NCBI RefSeq assembly: GCF_025869345.1
Contig: NZ_JAOZVW010000072.1
Span: 1-44,682 of the forward strand
From: Sphingopyxis sp.
Lineage (GTDB): Bacteria > Pseudomonadota > Alphaproteobacteria > Sphingomonadales > Sphingomonadaceae
DNA: 44,682 nt
Direction of reading: 5' to 3'
In this document: in pieces, positions 29,025 through 37,431 of the stretch
How the letters are laid out: the number at the start of each line of letters is the position of its first letter
How positions within the stretch are numbered: position 1 is the first letter of the stretch
Program-made: the position numbers and the translations under genes
Notes under the pieces: generated by a model
The model's database searches: none
What the model was told of the DNA's origin: nothing
What the model saw: the letters and a program-made list of their open reading frames with translations, nothing else

Positions 29025-30788
29025 ATGACTGCCGGGGGGCTCTTTTTGACGAACGTGTGCGGCCGGCTTGCGCTCGGCCTGGCGATGCTCGTCGCCGTGC
29101 TGCTGGGCGGCCCCGCGCAGGCCGAGACGCTGACGATCGATCGCCAGCTCTGCCATGCGCAAAGCGGTGTGAGTGCTCCCGACGCCAGCCTTGCCGCTCT
29201 CGATTTTTCCTGCACGGGCACCCCCGCCGGCTATCACGCCGCGAGCCTGTGGCTGCGAATCGATCCGGCGCGGTTTCCGATCGTGCGCGGCGACCTGGCG
29301 CTGCTGGTCCACCAGTCGCGTTTCGACCGGCTTGCGGTTGCGTTCACCTATGCCGACGGCGGGGTTCGCTGGCAGGCGGTGCGGCAGGGCGATTATGGAT
29401 CGCACTGGCGCGCTGGCGGGCAGATCCTGTTCGAGGCGCCCGAGCGCGGCGTGCCGCTGACCGGGGTGACGATGCGCTTCGACCGGCTCGCGAGCCTCGG
29501 CCTGCTCCACGCGCGGCTGATTCCGAAAACCGATGCCGTCGTTCAGTCGACGGGGATGGCGGTTGCGGTCGGCGCCGCGCTGACCTTGCTGCTCGTGAGC
29601 GCGATCTACAGCCTGTCGCTCGCGGTCGCGGTGCGCCGCCAATATCTGGCGTGGCAGGCGGGGTGGTCGGCGGTGATGCTGCTCTGGGGCGCGGTCTGGT
29701 CGCAGGCGCATCTCGGCCTGTTTCCGGGGCTCGCGGGCACGGTGTCGGCGCAGCTCGGAACCTTTCTCGCCTGCCTCGCGATCGCCATTGCGACCGCAAG
29801 CGCGGTGCTGGCGGTCGCGCCCGAGCTCGTGTCGCGGCGCCTGCGCGCCGCCGCGCTGCTGCTCGGCGGCTTCCTCGGCCTCGCCGGGGTGCCGCTGGCG
29901 CTGATCCGCAGCGAAAGCCTGACCCTATGGGGCGATATGCTGGCGCTTGTCATTCTCGCCGACCTGATCGCGGTTGCCCTCTATCTGGGGCTGGCGTGGC
30001 GCCGCGGATCGGTCGAAGCGCGCGATTTCCTTGCCGCCTGGTGCCTCCCGATGGCGGTGCTCGCCTTTGTCCATATCGTCGATGTCGACGACGGGCTCTG
30101 GGGCGGCGGATCGAAGATCATGGTGCTGCTCGCGGCGACCTGGCAGGCGCTGTGGCTTTCGGCCTCGGCGACGCGGCGGCTCGCGCTGCTGCGGGTCGAG
30201 CGCGACCGCGCCCGTGCGGCCGAGGCTTTTGCCCAGCAACTGGCGGCGCGCGACCCGCTGACCGGGCTGCTCAACCGGCGCGGTTTCATCGAGAGCGTGA
30301 CGCCGCTGCTCGACCGCGCCCATGCCGACGATCTGGCGGCGGCGCTGCTCGTCGTCGATATCGACCGCTTCAAGTCGATCAACGATGTCCACGGCCACGA
30401 CATAGGCGATGCGGTATTGTGCGAGGTTGCGCGCCGTATCGAGCGATGGGAAGGGCCGATGTGCACCGTCGCGCGGTTGGGCGGCGAAGAGTTCGGCCTG
30501 CTCAGCGTCGGGATGGAAGGCTTGGTCCTTGCGCGCTTCGCCGAAAGCGTGCGGCGCGGCATCGCCGCCTGCGATCATAGCGCGGTGATCGGCGAGGGGA
30601 CGGTGACCGCCAGCATCGGCGTCGCCGAGGTGCGGCCCGCGAGCGATTTCCAGAAACTCTACCGGCTGGCCGACGAAGCGCTTTACGATGCCAAGCGCGC
30701 CGGGCGCGACTGCGTCGTCGTGCAGCGCTATTTTACCGATGCCGCGGGCGAGGCGCAGGGCAGCGAGGCAGCGGCGCTGTCGAGCTGA
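29025..30788 (+). CDS. Seven-TM (7TMR-DISM-like) diguanylate cyclase
   Basis: This 587-residue membrane protein probably makes c-di-GMP in response to an extracellular cue. It has a signal peptide (residues 1-32), a periplasmic domain of about 145 residues, and then seven helices (from AVAVGAALTLLLVSAIYSLS to KIMVLLAATWQALWL). A short helical linker (RVERDRARAAEAFAQQLAAR) follows, then a GGDEF domain with DPLTGLLNRRGF, DIDRFKSINDVHGHDIGD and the active-site RLGGEEF. I see no RxxD inhibitory site just upstream of GGEEF, which reads EGPMCTVARL. The first Met has AGGGGG at a good distance. It is a single gene; a bactofilin gene converges on it. Confidence 0.93.
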   Translation: MTAGGLFLTNVCGRLALGLAMLVAVLLGGPAQAETLTIDRQLCHAQSGVSAPDASLAALDFSCTGTPAGYHAASLWLRIDPARFPIVRGDLALLVHQSRFDRLAVAFTYADGGVRWQAVRQGDYGSHWRAGGQILFEAPERGVPLTGVTMRFDRLASLGLLHARLIPKTDAVVQSTGMAVAVGAALTLLLVSAIYSLSLAVAVRRQYLAWQAGWSAVMLLWGAVWSQAHLGLFPGLAGTVSAQLGTFLACLAIAIATASAVLAVAPELVSRRLRAAALLLGGFLGLAGVPLALIRSESLTLWGDMLALVILADLIAVALYLGLAWRRGSVEARDFLAAWCLPMAVLAFVHIVDVDDGLWGGGSKIMVLLAATWQALWLSASATRRLALLRVERDRARAAEAFAQQLAARDPLTGLLNRRGFIESVTPLLDRAHADDLAAALLVVDIDRFKSINDVHGHDIGDAVLCEVARRIERWEGPMCTVARLGGEEFGLLSVGMEGLVLARFAESVRRGIAACDHSAVIGEGTVTASIGVAEVRPASDFQKLYRLADEALYDAKRAGRDCVVVQRYFTDAAGEAQGSEAAALSS

Positions 30789-30818
30789 GGGAATCGGAGG
30801 GGTTTTGCGAAACTGACC

Positions 30819-31298
30819 CTAAAGGCCGACCGATTTGTTCTCGACCACTTCGAGCGGCGGCGGGGCCTTTGCTGCACCGGCGCCGGCACGGCGGTGGCTG
30901 AGCTTGCCTTCGACCTTGCCGCCGTTCTCGATCGTGATGTTTTCGTAGAAGACGTCGCCGGTGATCCGCGCGCTCGCGTGGACGATCAGCGTCTTCGCCT
31001 CGATCGAGCCGTCGACGAGCCCCGCGAGTTTCGCGGTTTCGGCGATGACGGCGCCCTTGATCTCGCTTGCCTCGCCCTGGACGAGGTTCGCGCATTTGAG
31101 GTCGCCCTCGATCTTGCCATCGACGTGCAGATCGACGCTGGCCGCGACATTGCCGGTGATCGCGACGTCCGACCCGATGATCGAGAAGGTGGTATGGCGG
31201 GCGCCGGTCGCCATCTTAGCGGGCACCGCGGCCGGCGGGGGCGGCGGAAGCGAGAGCGCCGACTCGCTGTCGGGCGTCGGCTTTGACTTCAAGAACAT
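30819..31298 (-). CDS. Bactofilin family cytoskeletal protein
   Basis: Bactofilins polymerise into filaments that position cell-wall and envelope machinery. This 159-residue protein has a short disordered Pro-rich N-terminus, then the right-handed beta-helix domain built of repeated turns: IIGSDVAITGNVAASVDLHV, DGKIEGDLKCANLVQGEASE, IKGAVIAETAKLAGLVDGSI, TGDVFYENITIENGGKVEGK. A flexible tail ends EVVENKSVGL. The ATG at 31298 has GGAGG 9 nt upstream inside the peptidase gene, so the 83-nt overlap between the genes is real. The conserved pairing of bactofilin with an M23 peptidase is known in other bacteria and suggests a wall-remodelling role. Confidence 0.93.
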   Translation of the reverse strand: MFLKSKPTPDSESALSLPPPPPAAVPAKMATGARHTTFSIIGSDVAITGNVAASVDLHVDGKIEGDLKCANLVQGEASEIKGAVIAETAKLAGLVDGSIEAKTLIVHASARITGDVFYENITIENGGKVEGKLSHRRAGAGAAKAPPPLEVVENKSVGL

Positions 31299-32430
31299 CG
31301 GCTTTGGCCTCCAGGAAGCGGCGCGGATTGACCGCGACACCGTTCAGACGGACTTCGAAATGCAAATGGCTGCCGGTCGAGCGGCCGGTCGAGCCCATCT
31401 TGGCGATCTGCTGGCCGGCGGTAACCTGTTCGCCGACCCGCGCGGTGAATCCCGACAGATGGGCGTAGCGGGTCAGGATGCCCTGGCCGTGGTCGACCTC
31501 GACGACATTGCCGTATCCCGATTTCTGCCCGACGAAGGTGACGCGGCCGGGCGCGGCAGCGAGGATCGGGGTGCCGAGCGGGCCGGGGAAATCGAGCCCC
31601 GAATGCATCGCGCCCGCGCCGGTGAAGGGATCGCTGCGATAGCCATAGCTCGACGAGAGCATCAGCACATGCGCGGGCTGGCCCGAGGGAATGGCGACCA
31701 GCGTGCGTTCGAGCACTTCCATGCGGAACAGCGCGCCTTCGAGCGCCGCGAAGCTCTTGCCGAGCGCGCTCGCCTGGCCGGTGCGGCCGCGGAAGGGAAT
31801 GAAGGGACCGCCGCGCCCGGCCGCGGCGTTGCGGACGAGGCCGGCCGGGTCGAGCCCGAGTTGCGCGACCGCGACCTCGGCCTTGGCGGCGCGCGCCTTG
31901 ACCGCCGCGAGCAGATGCGCCGAAAAGGCTTCCTGGCGCGCTTCGAGGCGTGCGAGCGCCTGCGCCTCGGGGGGCAGGCGCGGGTCGATCGCGCTGGTTT
32001 CGAGCGGTTTGGCGGCGGGCTCGCCGGCGGCCGCGTCGCTCGCGGGCGCAGCGGGCAGCGGCTCGTCGCCGAAATAATCCTTCTTCCATTCTTCGAGCTG
32101 ACCCTGCCGCTCGTCGAGGTCGGCGGCGATCTCGGCGACGCGGTCGCGATATTTGGCGATGCGGGCTTCGGACGCGGCGGCGGCGGCCTGCTTGGCGGCG
32201 ACTTCGGCGCGCTCGCCCGAGGTCAGGAGCTGGTTGACGAACACCGCCAGCGTCACCCCCGCCCAGGCGAAGAGGACGAGCCCGGCGATCAGCGCGACGC
32301 GCTTTTGCCAGACCGCGCTGATACGCAGGAAACGCACATGGCCGTGCGTGCGGATGAAGATTTCATGGTCCTGGAACAGCGCCGAAAAGCGCTGGCGCCA
32401 ATGGCGCAGACCCGTCGATTGCGAAGACAA
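31216..32430 (-). CDS. M23 family peptidase with N-terminal membrane anchor and coiled coil
   Basis: The 404-residue protein starts from TTG 32430 with a cytoplasmic stretch of about 40 residues, one TM helix (KRVALIAGLVLFAWAGVTLA) and then a long Ala/Glu-rich coiled coil (SEARIAKYRDRVAEIAADLD and on). A C-terminal M23/LytM domain has YGYRSDPFTGAGAMHSGLDF (zinc His and Asp), and STGSHLHFEVRLNG with the second His pair. It is therefore an active endopeptidase candidate acting on peptidoglycan cross-links. No ATG gives a normal TM position; an in-frame ATG at 32676 would add 82 residues of non-family sequence. The C-terminal 28 codons overlap the bactofilin gene. Confidence 0.92.
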   Translation of the reverse strand: MSSQSTGLRHWRQRFSALFQDHEIFIRTHGHVRFLRISAVWQKRVALIAGLVLFAWAGVTLAVFVNQLLTSGERAEVAAKQAAAAASEARIAKYRDRVAEIAADLDERQGQLEEWKKDYFGDEPLPAAPASDAAAGEPAAKPLETSAIDPRLPPEAQALARLEARQEAFSAHLLAAVKARAAKAEVAVAQLGLDPAGLVRNAAAGRGGPFIPFRGRTGQASALGKSFAALEGALFRMEVLERTLVAIPSGQPAHVLMLSSSYGYRSDPFTGAGAMHSGLDFPGPLGTPILAAAPGRVTFVGQKSGYGNVVEVDHGQGILTRYAHLSGFTARVGEQVTAGQQIAKMGSTGRSTGSHLHFEVRLNGVAVNPRRFLEAKADVLEVKADARQRVGALASAAPAGRGAR

Positions 32431-32732
32431 GCTACGACCCCGTCTTGTTGTTTTTGTGGAGCCCTCCGCCCCGGCTTGGCGGCGCGTGTAACAGGGCGCG
32501 GGGGTGGGGGCGAATCTTTGGGGGGCGAGTCGCGCCGAATCGAAACCGACTCGCGGTGAACGGTGGCGGGGGAACGGAACGCTGCCATTTTGGCGGGAAA
32601 TGGCGCCGCGACTCGGCCACTTTACGTGGGAGCGACAGTGCAGGAGATCGCCATTGCATTCCCCGCAATGACGCAAAGTGATGCCGCATTATTATTGACG
32701 GCTCGCTAACCATTTCCGCTTATGGGGGGTCT
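32431..32732. other. Divergent intergenic region (M23 peptidase/methyltransferase-like gene)
   Basis: The 302 bp between divergent starts hold no gene that I can support. TTGACG lies at 32695-32700, close to the GTG start at 32733, and could be a -35 of that gene, but I see no convincing -10 at 16-18 bp. GACTCGCGG/GCGACTCGG motifs recur near 32549 and 32610 without clear meaning. Confidence 0.5.
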
Positions 32733-34154
32733 GTGACTCCTGTACCCGATATCGTGTCGCCCGAAGGGGCGCAGTCTGTCGAAGCCGCCGGCGCAGCGCC
32801 GGCGAAGCGGCCGCGTTCGGCGGTCAGCGCCGGGGTGGGGATCGTCGGTCTGATCGGCCTCTTCACCTATTTGTTCGCCGCGCGCCACGCGCCCGCCATC
32901 GCGGACTGGCTCGGGATCGACTGGGGACAGCGCGGCCCGATGAACGGGCCCAGTTCGGCGATCGCCAGCGTTCTCGCCTGCGGCATACCGATGGTGCTCT
33001 GGTCGGTCTTCGTCGACAAGGTGCACCGCAATCCGTCGACAGGAATCGACTGGTCGCTGCGCCGCCCGTGGCGCGAGACGATCGACATCAGCCTGACCAA
33101 GCTCGCCGGCCTGTGGGCGACCTGGGCGCTGATCGCGGGCTTCTATCTCACCATGCGCTATTATTGGGAGGGCAGCTATGCCTTCTCGATGGACCTGCTC
33201 GAACGGGTGGCGCCGTGGCTGCTGCTCGTGTCGATTCCCTATATGCTCTGGCTCGACCGCCGCCTGGTCGAGCCGCGCGACGGCTGCTATCAATTCGGCC
33301 GCTGGCTGACCGCGCCCAAAAATCGGAATGGCGGACAGCCGGTCGACGCCCGCGCGATCGCGCATCATTTCCGCGCCTGGGCGGTGAAGGGCTTCTTCAC
33401 CGCCTTCATGCTGTCGATCGTGCCGGGCAATTTTTCGGCGCTCGTCTCGGTGTCGATGAGCGAGATGCTCGCCAATCCCTATATGACCAGCCTGTGGACG
33501 ATCAATCTGCTCTACCTCGTCGACGTCCATATCGCGACCGTTGGCTATATATTGACGATGAAGCCGCTCGATTCGCACATCCGCACCGCGAATCCCTATT
33601 TCATGAGCTGGATCGCGGCGCTCGTCTGCTATCCGCCCTTCGTGATGATGGACGGCGGTCCGCTCGACTATCGGGTGAATGGCGCCGACTGGGGCTATTG
33701 GCTGCAGGGGCACGATCATCTGATGATGCTATGGGGCGCGGTGCTGGTTGCGCTGGTCGCGGTCTATGCCTGGGCGACGATGGCCTTCGGCATCCGCTTC
33801 TCCAACCTCACGCATCGCGGGGTGCTCACCCACGGTCCTTACCGGTTGACCCGCCACCCTGCCTATGTGTCGAAGAATCTGAGCTGGTGGGTCGGCTCGA
33901 TGCCCTTCCTCGTCACCGCGGGCGGCTGGACCGAGGGACTACGCAACACGCTGCTGCTCGCGGCGGTCAGCGGCATCTATTACTGGCGCGCCAAGACCGA
34001 GGAGAAGCACCTCCTCGCCGATCCCGCCTATGTCGCTTATTGGAACTGGGCGCAGGGGAATGCGCTGGTGCCGCGACTGTTCGCGAAGCTTTCGGGGCGC
34101 CCGCGCCCGCTGATCCGGCTGGAACCCGACCCGCGCGTGGGGCCGGTGGCGTAA
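32733..34154 (+). CDS. Isoprenylcysteine carboxyl methyltransferase-like membrane protein
   Basis: The 473-residue protein is multi-spanning (about eight to ten helices, for example VGIVGLIGLFTYLFAARHAP, SLTKLAGLWATWALIAGFYL, and LMMLWGAVLVALVAVYAWAT). Its C-terminal part is ICMT/PEMT-like: HGPYRLTRHPAYVSKNLSWW, then RAKTEEKHLLADPAYVAYW, the two conserved motifs of this SAM-dependent methyltransferase fold. The N-terminal half is an extra membrane domain without a familiar signature. A bacterial target (lipid, prenylated or quinone-like thiol) is unknown. The GTG start follows a run of six G. The end is convergent with gshA. Confidence 0.82.
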   Translation: MTPVPDIVSPEGAQSVEAAGAAPAKRPRSAVSAGVGIVGLIGLFTYLFAARHAPAIADWLGIDWGQRGPMNGPSSAIASVLACGIPMVLWSVFVDKVHRNPSTGIDWSLRRPWRETIDISLTKLAGLWATWALIAGFYLTMRYYWEGSYAFSMDLLERVAPWLLLVSIPYMLWLDRRLVEPRDGCYQFGRWLTAPKNRNGGQPVDARAIAHHFRAWAVKGFFTAFMLSIVPGNFSALVSVSMSEMLANPYMTSLWTINLLYLVDVHIATVGYILTMKPLDSHIRTANPYFMSWIAALVCYPPFVMMDGGPLDYRVNGADWGYWLQGHDHLMMLWGAVLVALVAVYAWATMAFGIRFSNLTHRGVLTHGPYRLTRHPAYVSKNLSWWVGSMPFLVTAGGWTEGLRNTLLLAAVSGIYYWRAKTEEKHLLADPAYVAYWNWAQGNALVPRLFAKLSGRPRPLIRLEPDPRVGPVA

Positions 34155-34160
34155 CGCTTT

Positions 34161-34187
34161 TCTCCCCTCCCGCCTGCGGGAGGGGAG
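34161..34187. terminator. Hairpin between convergent methyltransferase-like gene and gshA (family C-like)
   Basis: CTCCCCTCCCGCCTGCGGGAG plus GGGAG forms a near-perfect stem of about 11 bp with a short loop in the 40-bp gap between the two converging genes. The U-tract is poor on both strands, so it may be only a barrier. It resembles family C by sequence. Confidence 0.55.
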
Positions 34188-34194
34188 TGCGCGT

Positions 34195-35568
34195 TCAGAA
34201 GCTCAACTCGTCATAAATCTTCGACAGGTCGTGGCCCCACGGCCCCTCGTAGCGGTCGAGCAGGTCGTGTGCGGGCGATTTGCCGCTCGCGGCGATGCGG
34301 CGCAGCGGTTCGAGGAAGCCGACCTCGTTGTCGCCCATCGAATTGACCTCGCCGCGCGCCGCGAGGCCCGCTGCGGCGATGTCGAGGACGCGATGCGCGA
34401 GGTCGCCGACCGTGCCGCCGCCGGGCGCGGGCGCGCAGAGCCCGTCGCGCGGCACCGCGTCGCGCAGCGCCTGCTGCTCGGCGATGCTCCAGCCCTTGAC
34501 GAGATCCCAGGCGGCGTCGAGCGCGCCCTGGTCGTAGAGCAGGCCCACCCACAGCGCGGGAAGCGCGCAGATGCGGTTCCACGGGCCGCCGTCGGCGCCG
34601 CGCATTTCGAGAAAGCTTTTGAGCCGCACTTCGGGGAAGGCGGTCGAAAGATGGTCGGTCCAGTCGGACATCCGCGGCAGCTCGCCGGGAAGCGCGGGCA
34701 GCTCGCCCTTCAGAAAGTCGCGGAAGCTCTGCCCCGCGGCGTCGATATATTGCCCGTCGCGAAAGACGAAATACATCGGCACGTCGAGCATATAATCGAC
34801 ATAGCGGTCGTAGCCGAAGCCGTCCTCGAACACGAAGGGCAGCATTCCGGTGCGCGCGGGGTCGGTGTCGGTCCAGATGTGGCTGCGGTAGGACATATAG
34901 CCGTTCGGTCTGCCGTCGGTGAACGGCGAGGCGGCGAACAGCGCGGTCGCGAGCGGCTGCAAGGCCAGGCTGACGCGGAATTTCTGCACCATGTCGGCCT
35001 CGCTCGCATAGTCGAGGTTGGTCTGGATGGTGCAGGTGCGCAGCATCATGTCGAGCCCCATCGTGCCGACGCGCGGCATATGTTCGAGCATGATCTTGTA
35101 GCGCCCCTTGGGCATGCGCGGCAGGTCGTCGCGGCTCTTGTCGGGCCACATGCCGAGCCCGAGGAAGCCGAGGCCGAGTTCGGCGCCGATTTCCTTGACC
35201 TGTTTCAGGTGGCGCCCGGTCTCGGCACAGGTCTGGTGCAGGTTTTCGAGCGGCGCCCCCGACAGTTCGAGCTGCCCCGCGGGTTCGAGGCTGATCGCGC
35301 CGTCGCTGCCGGAAAGAGCGATGACGTTCCCGCCCTCGTAGACGGGCTCCCAGCCGAAGCGGGTGAGCGCCATCAACAGGTCGCGGATGCCGCCGGGTTC
35401 GTCATAGGAGGGCGCGCGGTGATCGGCGGTGCGATAGACGAATTTCTCGTGCTCGGTGCCGATGCGCCAGCGCTCGCGGGGCTTTTCGCCCTTGGCCATG
35501 GGGCCCGCGAGCTGGTCGCGGCTTTCGATGATGGGATCGTTTTGATCTGAAACCGTCCGCGTGCTCAT
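34195..35568 (-). CDS. gshA: Glutamate-cysteine ligase (GshA, plant/alphaproteobacterial type)
   Basis: GshA makes gamma-glutamylcysteine, the first step of glutathione synthesis, in the cytoplasm. From ATG 35568 the protein is 457 residues; the family pattern is clear: WRIGTEHEKFVYRTADHRAP (N-terminal ATP-grasp-like motif), LEPAGQLELSGAPLENLHQT, GRYKIMLEHMPRVGTMGLDM, LRTCTIQTNLDYASEADMVQ, and the C-terminal GEVNSMGDNEVGFLEPLRRI. This is the GCS2-type enzyme common in plants and alphaproteobacteria. Upstream on the same strand is rsmE (49-bp gap), so they may be an operon. The several GST-fold proteins in this window fit a role for glutathione. Confidence 0.95.
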   Translation of the reverse strand: MSTRTVSDQNDPIIESRDQLAGPMAKGEKPRERWRIGTEHEKFVYRTADHRAPSYDEPGGIRDLLMALTRFGWEPVYEGGNVIALSGSDGAISLEPAGQLELSGAPLENLHQTCAETGRHLKQVKEIGAELGLGFLGLGMWPDKSRDDLPRMPKGRYKIMLEHMPRVGTMGLDMMLRTCTIQTNLDYASEADMVQKFRVSLALQPLATALFAASPFTDGRPNGYMSYRSHIWTDTDPARTGMLPFVFEDGFGYDRYVDYMLDVPMYFVFRDGQYIDAAGQSFRDFLKGELPALPGELPRMSDWTDHLSTAFPEVRLKSFLEMRGADGGPWNRICALPALWVGLLYDQGALDAAWDLVKGWSIAEQQALRDAVPRDGLCAPAPGGGTVGDLAHRVLDIAAAGLAARGEVNSMGDNEVGFLEPLRRIAASGKSPAHDLLDRYEGPWGHDLSKIYDELSF

Positions 35569-35617
35569 GGCCGAGCATTTAGGGAGCGCCGCGCCATCTG
35601 ACCAGAGGGTGATTGCA

Positions 35618-36376
35618 TCAGCCTTGCAGAGTGTTCGCGGCCCAGTCGCCATGCAGGCCCATCCACAGCCCGACCGCGGCGATCGCCGCGGTTTCGGCGC
35701 GCAGGATGCGCGGGCCGAGCGACATACGGCGCACGGCGGGAACGGCGAGCAGCGCCGCGCGCTCGCGGTCGGTGAAGCCGCCTTCGGGGCCGGTGAGGAT
35801 CGCGGCGGGGGCGGGGGCGTCGAGGCCGGCCAGCGGCGCGCCGCCTTCCTCGTCGGCGAAGAGCAGCGCGCGGCCGGCGGGCCAGTCCTTCAGCAGGTGC
35901 GGCAGCTTTACCGGCTCGGCGAGTTCGGGGAGCGCGGTGCGGCCGCATTGCTCGCACGCCTCGACGATCTGCGCCTCGATCCGCTCGCGCTTGACCCGCT
36001 CGACGATCGTGCGTTCGGTGATCACCGGTTGCAGCCGCGCGATGCCGAGTTCGGTCGCTTTCTCGATGATCCAGTCGAGCCGCGCCTTCTTGACCGGCGC
36101 GAAGCAGAGCCAGAGATCGGGCACCGCCTCGCGCTCGCGCGTCCGGCGCTCGATCCGCACCGTCAGCGATTTTTTGCCCGTGCCGGCGATCGTTCCCAGC
36201 CACTCGCCGCTGCGATCGTCGAAGAGCAGCAGCGGATCGCCGGACTTCAGTCGCATGACGTTGAGCAGGTAATGCGCCGCCGCCCCCTCGATGACCGGAG
36301 CGGCGTCGGGGCCGAGCGGGAGGCCGGTGAACAGGCGGGGTGTGCTGGCGGGCGGCCAGGCGGGGATCGCGGGCAT
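35618..36376 (-). CDS. rsmE: 16S rRNA (uracil-1498-N3) methyltransferase RsmE
   Basis: RsmE methylates U1498 of 16S rRNA. The 252-residue protein starts MPAIPAWPPASTPRLFTG and shows the PUA-like N-terminal part with HYLLNVMRLKSGDPLLLFDD and SPOUT-type C-terminal knot: PVKKARLDWIIEKATELGIA, LTGPEGGFTDRERAALLA and RRMSLGPRILRAETAAIAA. The upstream ATG at 36397 is possible but adds only seven residues (MVCYRRA). The gene precedes gshA by 49 bp. No terminator is visible between them. Confidence 0.95.
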   Translation of the reverse strand: MPAIPAWPPASTPRLFTGLPLGPDAAPVIEGAAAHYLLNVMRLKSGDPLLLFDDRSGEWLGTIAGTGKKSLTVRIERRTREREAVPDLWLCFAPVKKARLDWIIEKATELGIARLQPVITERTIVERVKRERIEAQIVEACEQCGRTALPELAEPVKLPHLLKDWPAGRALLFADEEGGAPLAGLDAPAPAAILTGPEGGFTDRERAALLAVPAVRRMSLGPRILRAETAAIAAVGLWMGLHGDWAANTLQG

Positions 36377-36759
36377 GGCCCGGCGATAGCAGACCACCCG
36401 CTGCTGCGCACCTGTTGGCGGACGGCGGCTCGCCTGTCCCGATTCGGGTCATAAGTCCCGAAACCGGACCCGCGCCGCGCGGGCGTTTAGCGATTTGGTA
36501 AGCAGTTTCCCCCTAGTGCGAGGATAGCAGTCGCGCATCTGGGTGGGTGGCGCCTCTGGCTAGAGGGGTTTTAGACCATGCGAGGGACCATTTTCGGCTG
36601 TCTCAGGACGGTGACCTCAAATAATCTTCGTCGCGATCGGTGCGGCAAGCCGCTGCGCCATCCGAAGGGGCAGGGGCTTACCGGCCGATCCGCCTCGCAA
36701 GCCTTGTCTGACCGAATCTGAACGCGAACCGTGGACACTAGCCGCAAGGAGGGGGCAAT
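36377..36759 (+). other. 383-bp intergenic region upstream of the tad genes
   Basis: No convincing gene is seen. An open frame at 36578-36721 (47 codons) has no hydrophobic or pilin-like feature. A short hairpin CCTCT-GGCT-AGAGG followed by GGTTTT lies at about 36552-36572. Further upstream TTAG-N7-GTAA (36487-36501) is a six-of-eight match to the CtrA box TTAA-N7-TTAA, which controls pili in other alphaproteobacteria, but it is weak. A purine-rich AAGGAGGGGG just before the tadE start is its Shine-Dalgarno sequence. Confidence 0.45.
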
Positions 36760-37431
36760 ATGGCGATCTTGTGCAAAACCATTCATGCCCTGAGGGCGGT
36801 TGGAACATTTGGCAGGACGCTGCGGAAAAACCGCAAGGGCACGGCCGTCCTGGAGTTCGCCCTGATCGGACCCGCCTTCATCGCGCTCCTGCTGGCGATC
36901 CTGTACACGATGATGATCTATCTGGCGCAGCAAATGCTGGAGACCGCAGCCGAGAGTTCGGGGCGTCTGCTGCTGACCGGCATCGCGCAAACGACGACAC
37001 AGGCCAACGGAACCGTCGGCATGTCGGCGAGCGACTTCAAGAATGCCATCTGCAACGGCGCCTCCGGCACCAATGCCAGCGGCCAGGCCGTCGCCATTCC
37101 TCCGCTGTTGCCGCCGATGCTGTCCTGCTCCCGGCTGACGGTGAATGTTTCCGTCGCGACCAGTTACAACGTGGCCAGCACCTCTGCGCCGACCTTTGCC
37201 TATGACAGCAACGGCGTTCTGGTTTCGACGGGTTCGGGCTATAATTACCAGTCGAGCGGCAGCGGCAAGAACCGCATCATCGTCCTGCAACTCATCTATC
37301 TGTGGCCGACGGGCAAGGGGCCGCTGGGGCTGAACCTGATCAACGAGCCCAACGCCAATCGCAAGCTGGTGGCGACGTCGGTTTTCACGACCGAGGATTA
37401 CTCATGCAACGCATCGCAAACCTCATGCTGA
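36760..37431 (+). CDS. TadE-like pilus assembly protein
   Basis: The 223-residue protein has the TadE signature of a prepilin-like N-terminus: RKNRKGTAVLEFALIGPAFI (Gly followed by the EF-type residue at +5), then a TM helix ALLLAILYTMMIYLAQQMLE. After it comes a periplasmic domain with Ser/Thr-rich linkers (residues 80-150). TadE-type pseudopilins are secreted by the tight-adherence (Tad) system and needed for Flp pilus assembly. AAGGAGGGGG lies just upstream of the ATG. The 3' end overlaps the next tadE-like gene by 28 nt, and the two are followed by a tadG-like gene. Confidence 0.87.
   Translation: MAILCKTIHALRAVGTFGRTLRKNRKGTAVLEFALIGPAFIALLLAILYTMMIYLAQQMLETAAESSGRLLLTGIAQTTTQANGTVGMSASDFKNAICNGASGTNASGQAVAIPPLLPPMLSCSRLTVNVSVATSYNVASTSAPTFAYDSNGVLVSTGSGYNYQSSGSGKNRIIVLQLIYLWPTGKGPLGLNLINEPNANRKLVATSVFTTEDYSCNASQTSC

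Noticed and set aside
26499..29711. Long minus-strand open frame of about 1070 codons opposite comM, DUF1905, GFA and the cyclase gene
   Set aside because: Its composition is Arg/Ala/His/Asp-rich as expected of an antisense frame in GC-rich DNA, and the plus-strand genes here have clear families.
36578..36721. 47-codon open frame before the tad genes, considered as a possible small pilin (Flp)
   Set aside because: There is no hydrophobic segment, no prepilin cleavage motif and no Shine-Dalgarno sequence.
36377..36759. Cyclic-di-GMP riboswitch (GEMM) in the tad leader
   Set aside because: The conserved GEMM core and its paired stems are not found; only a single short hairpin is visible.
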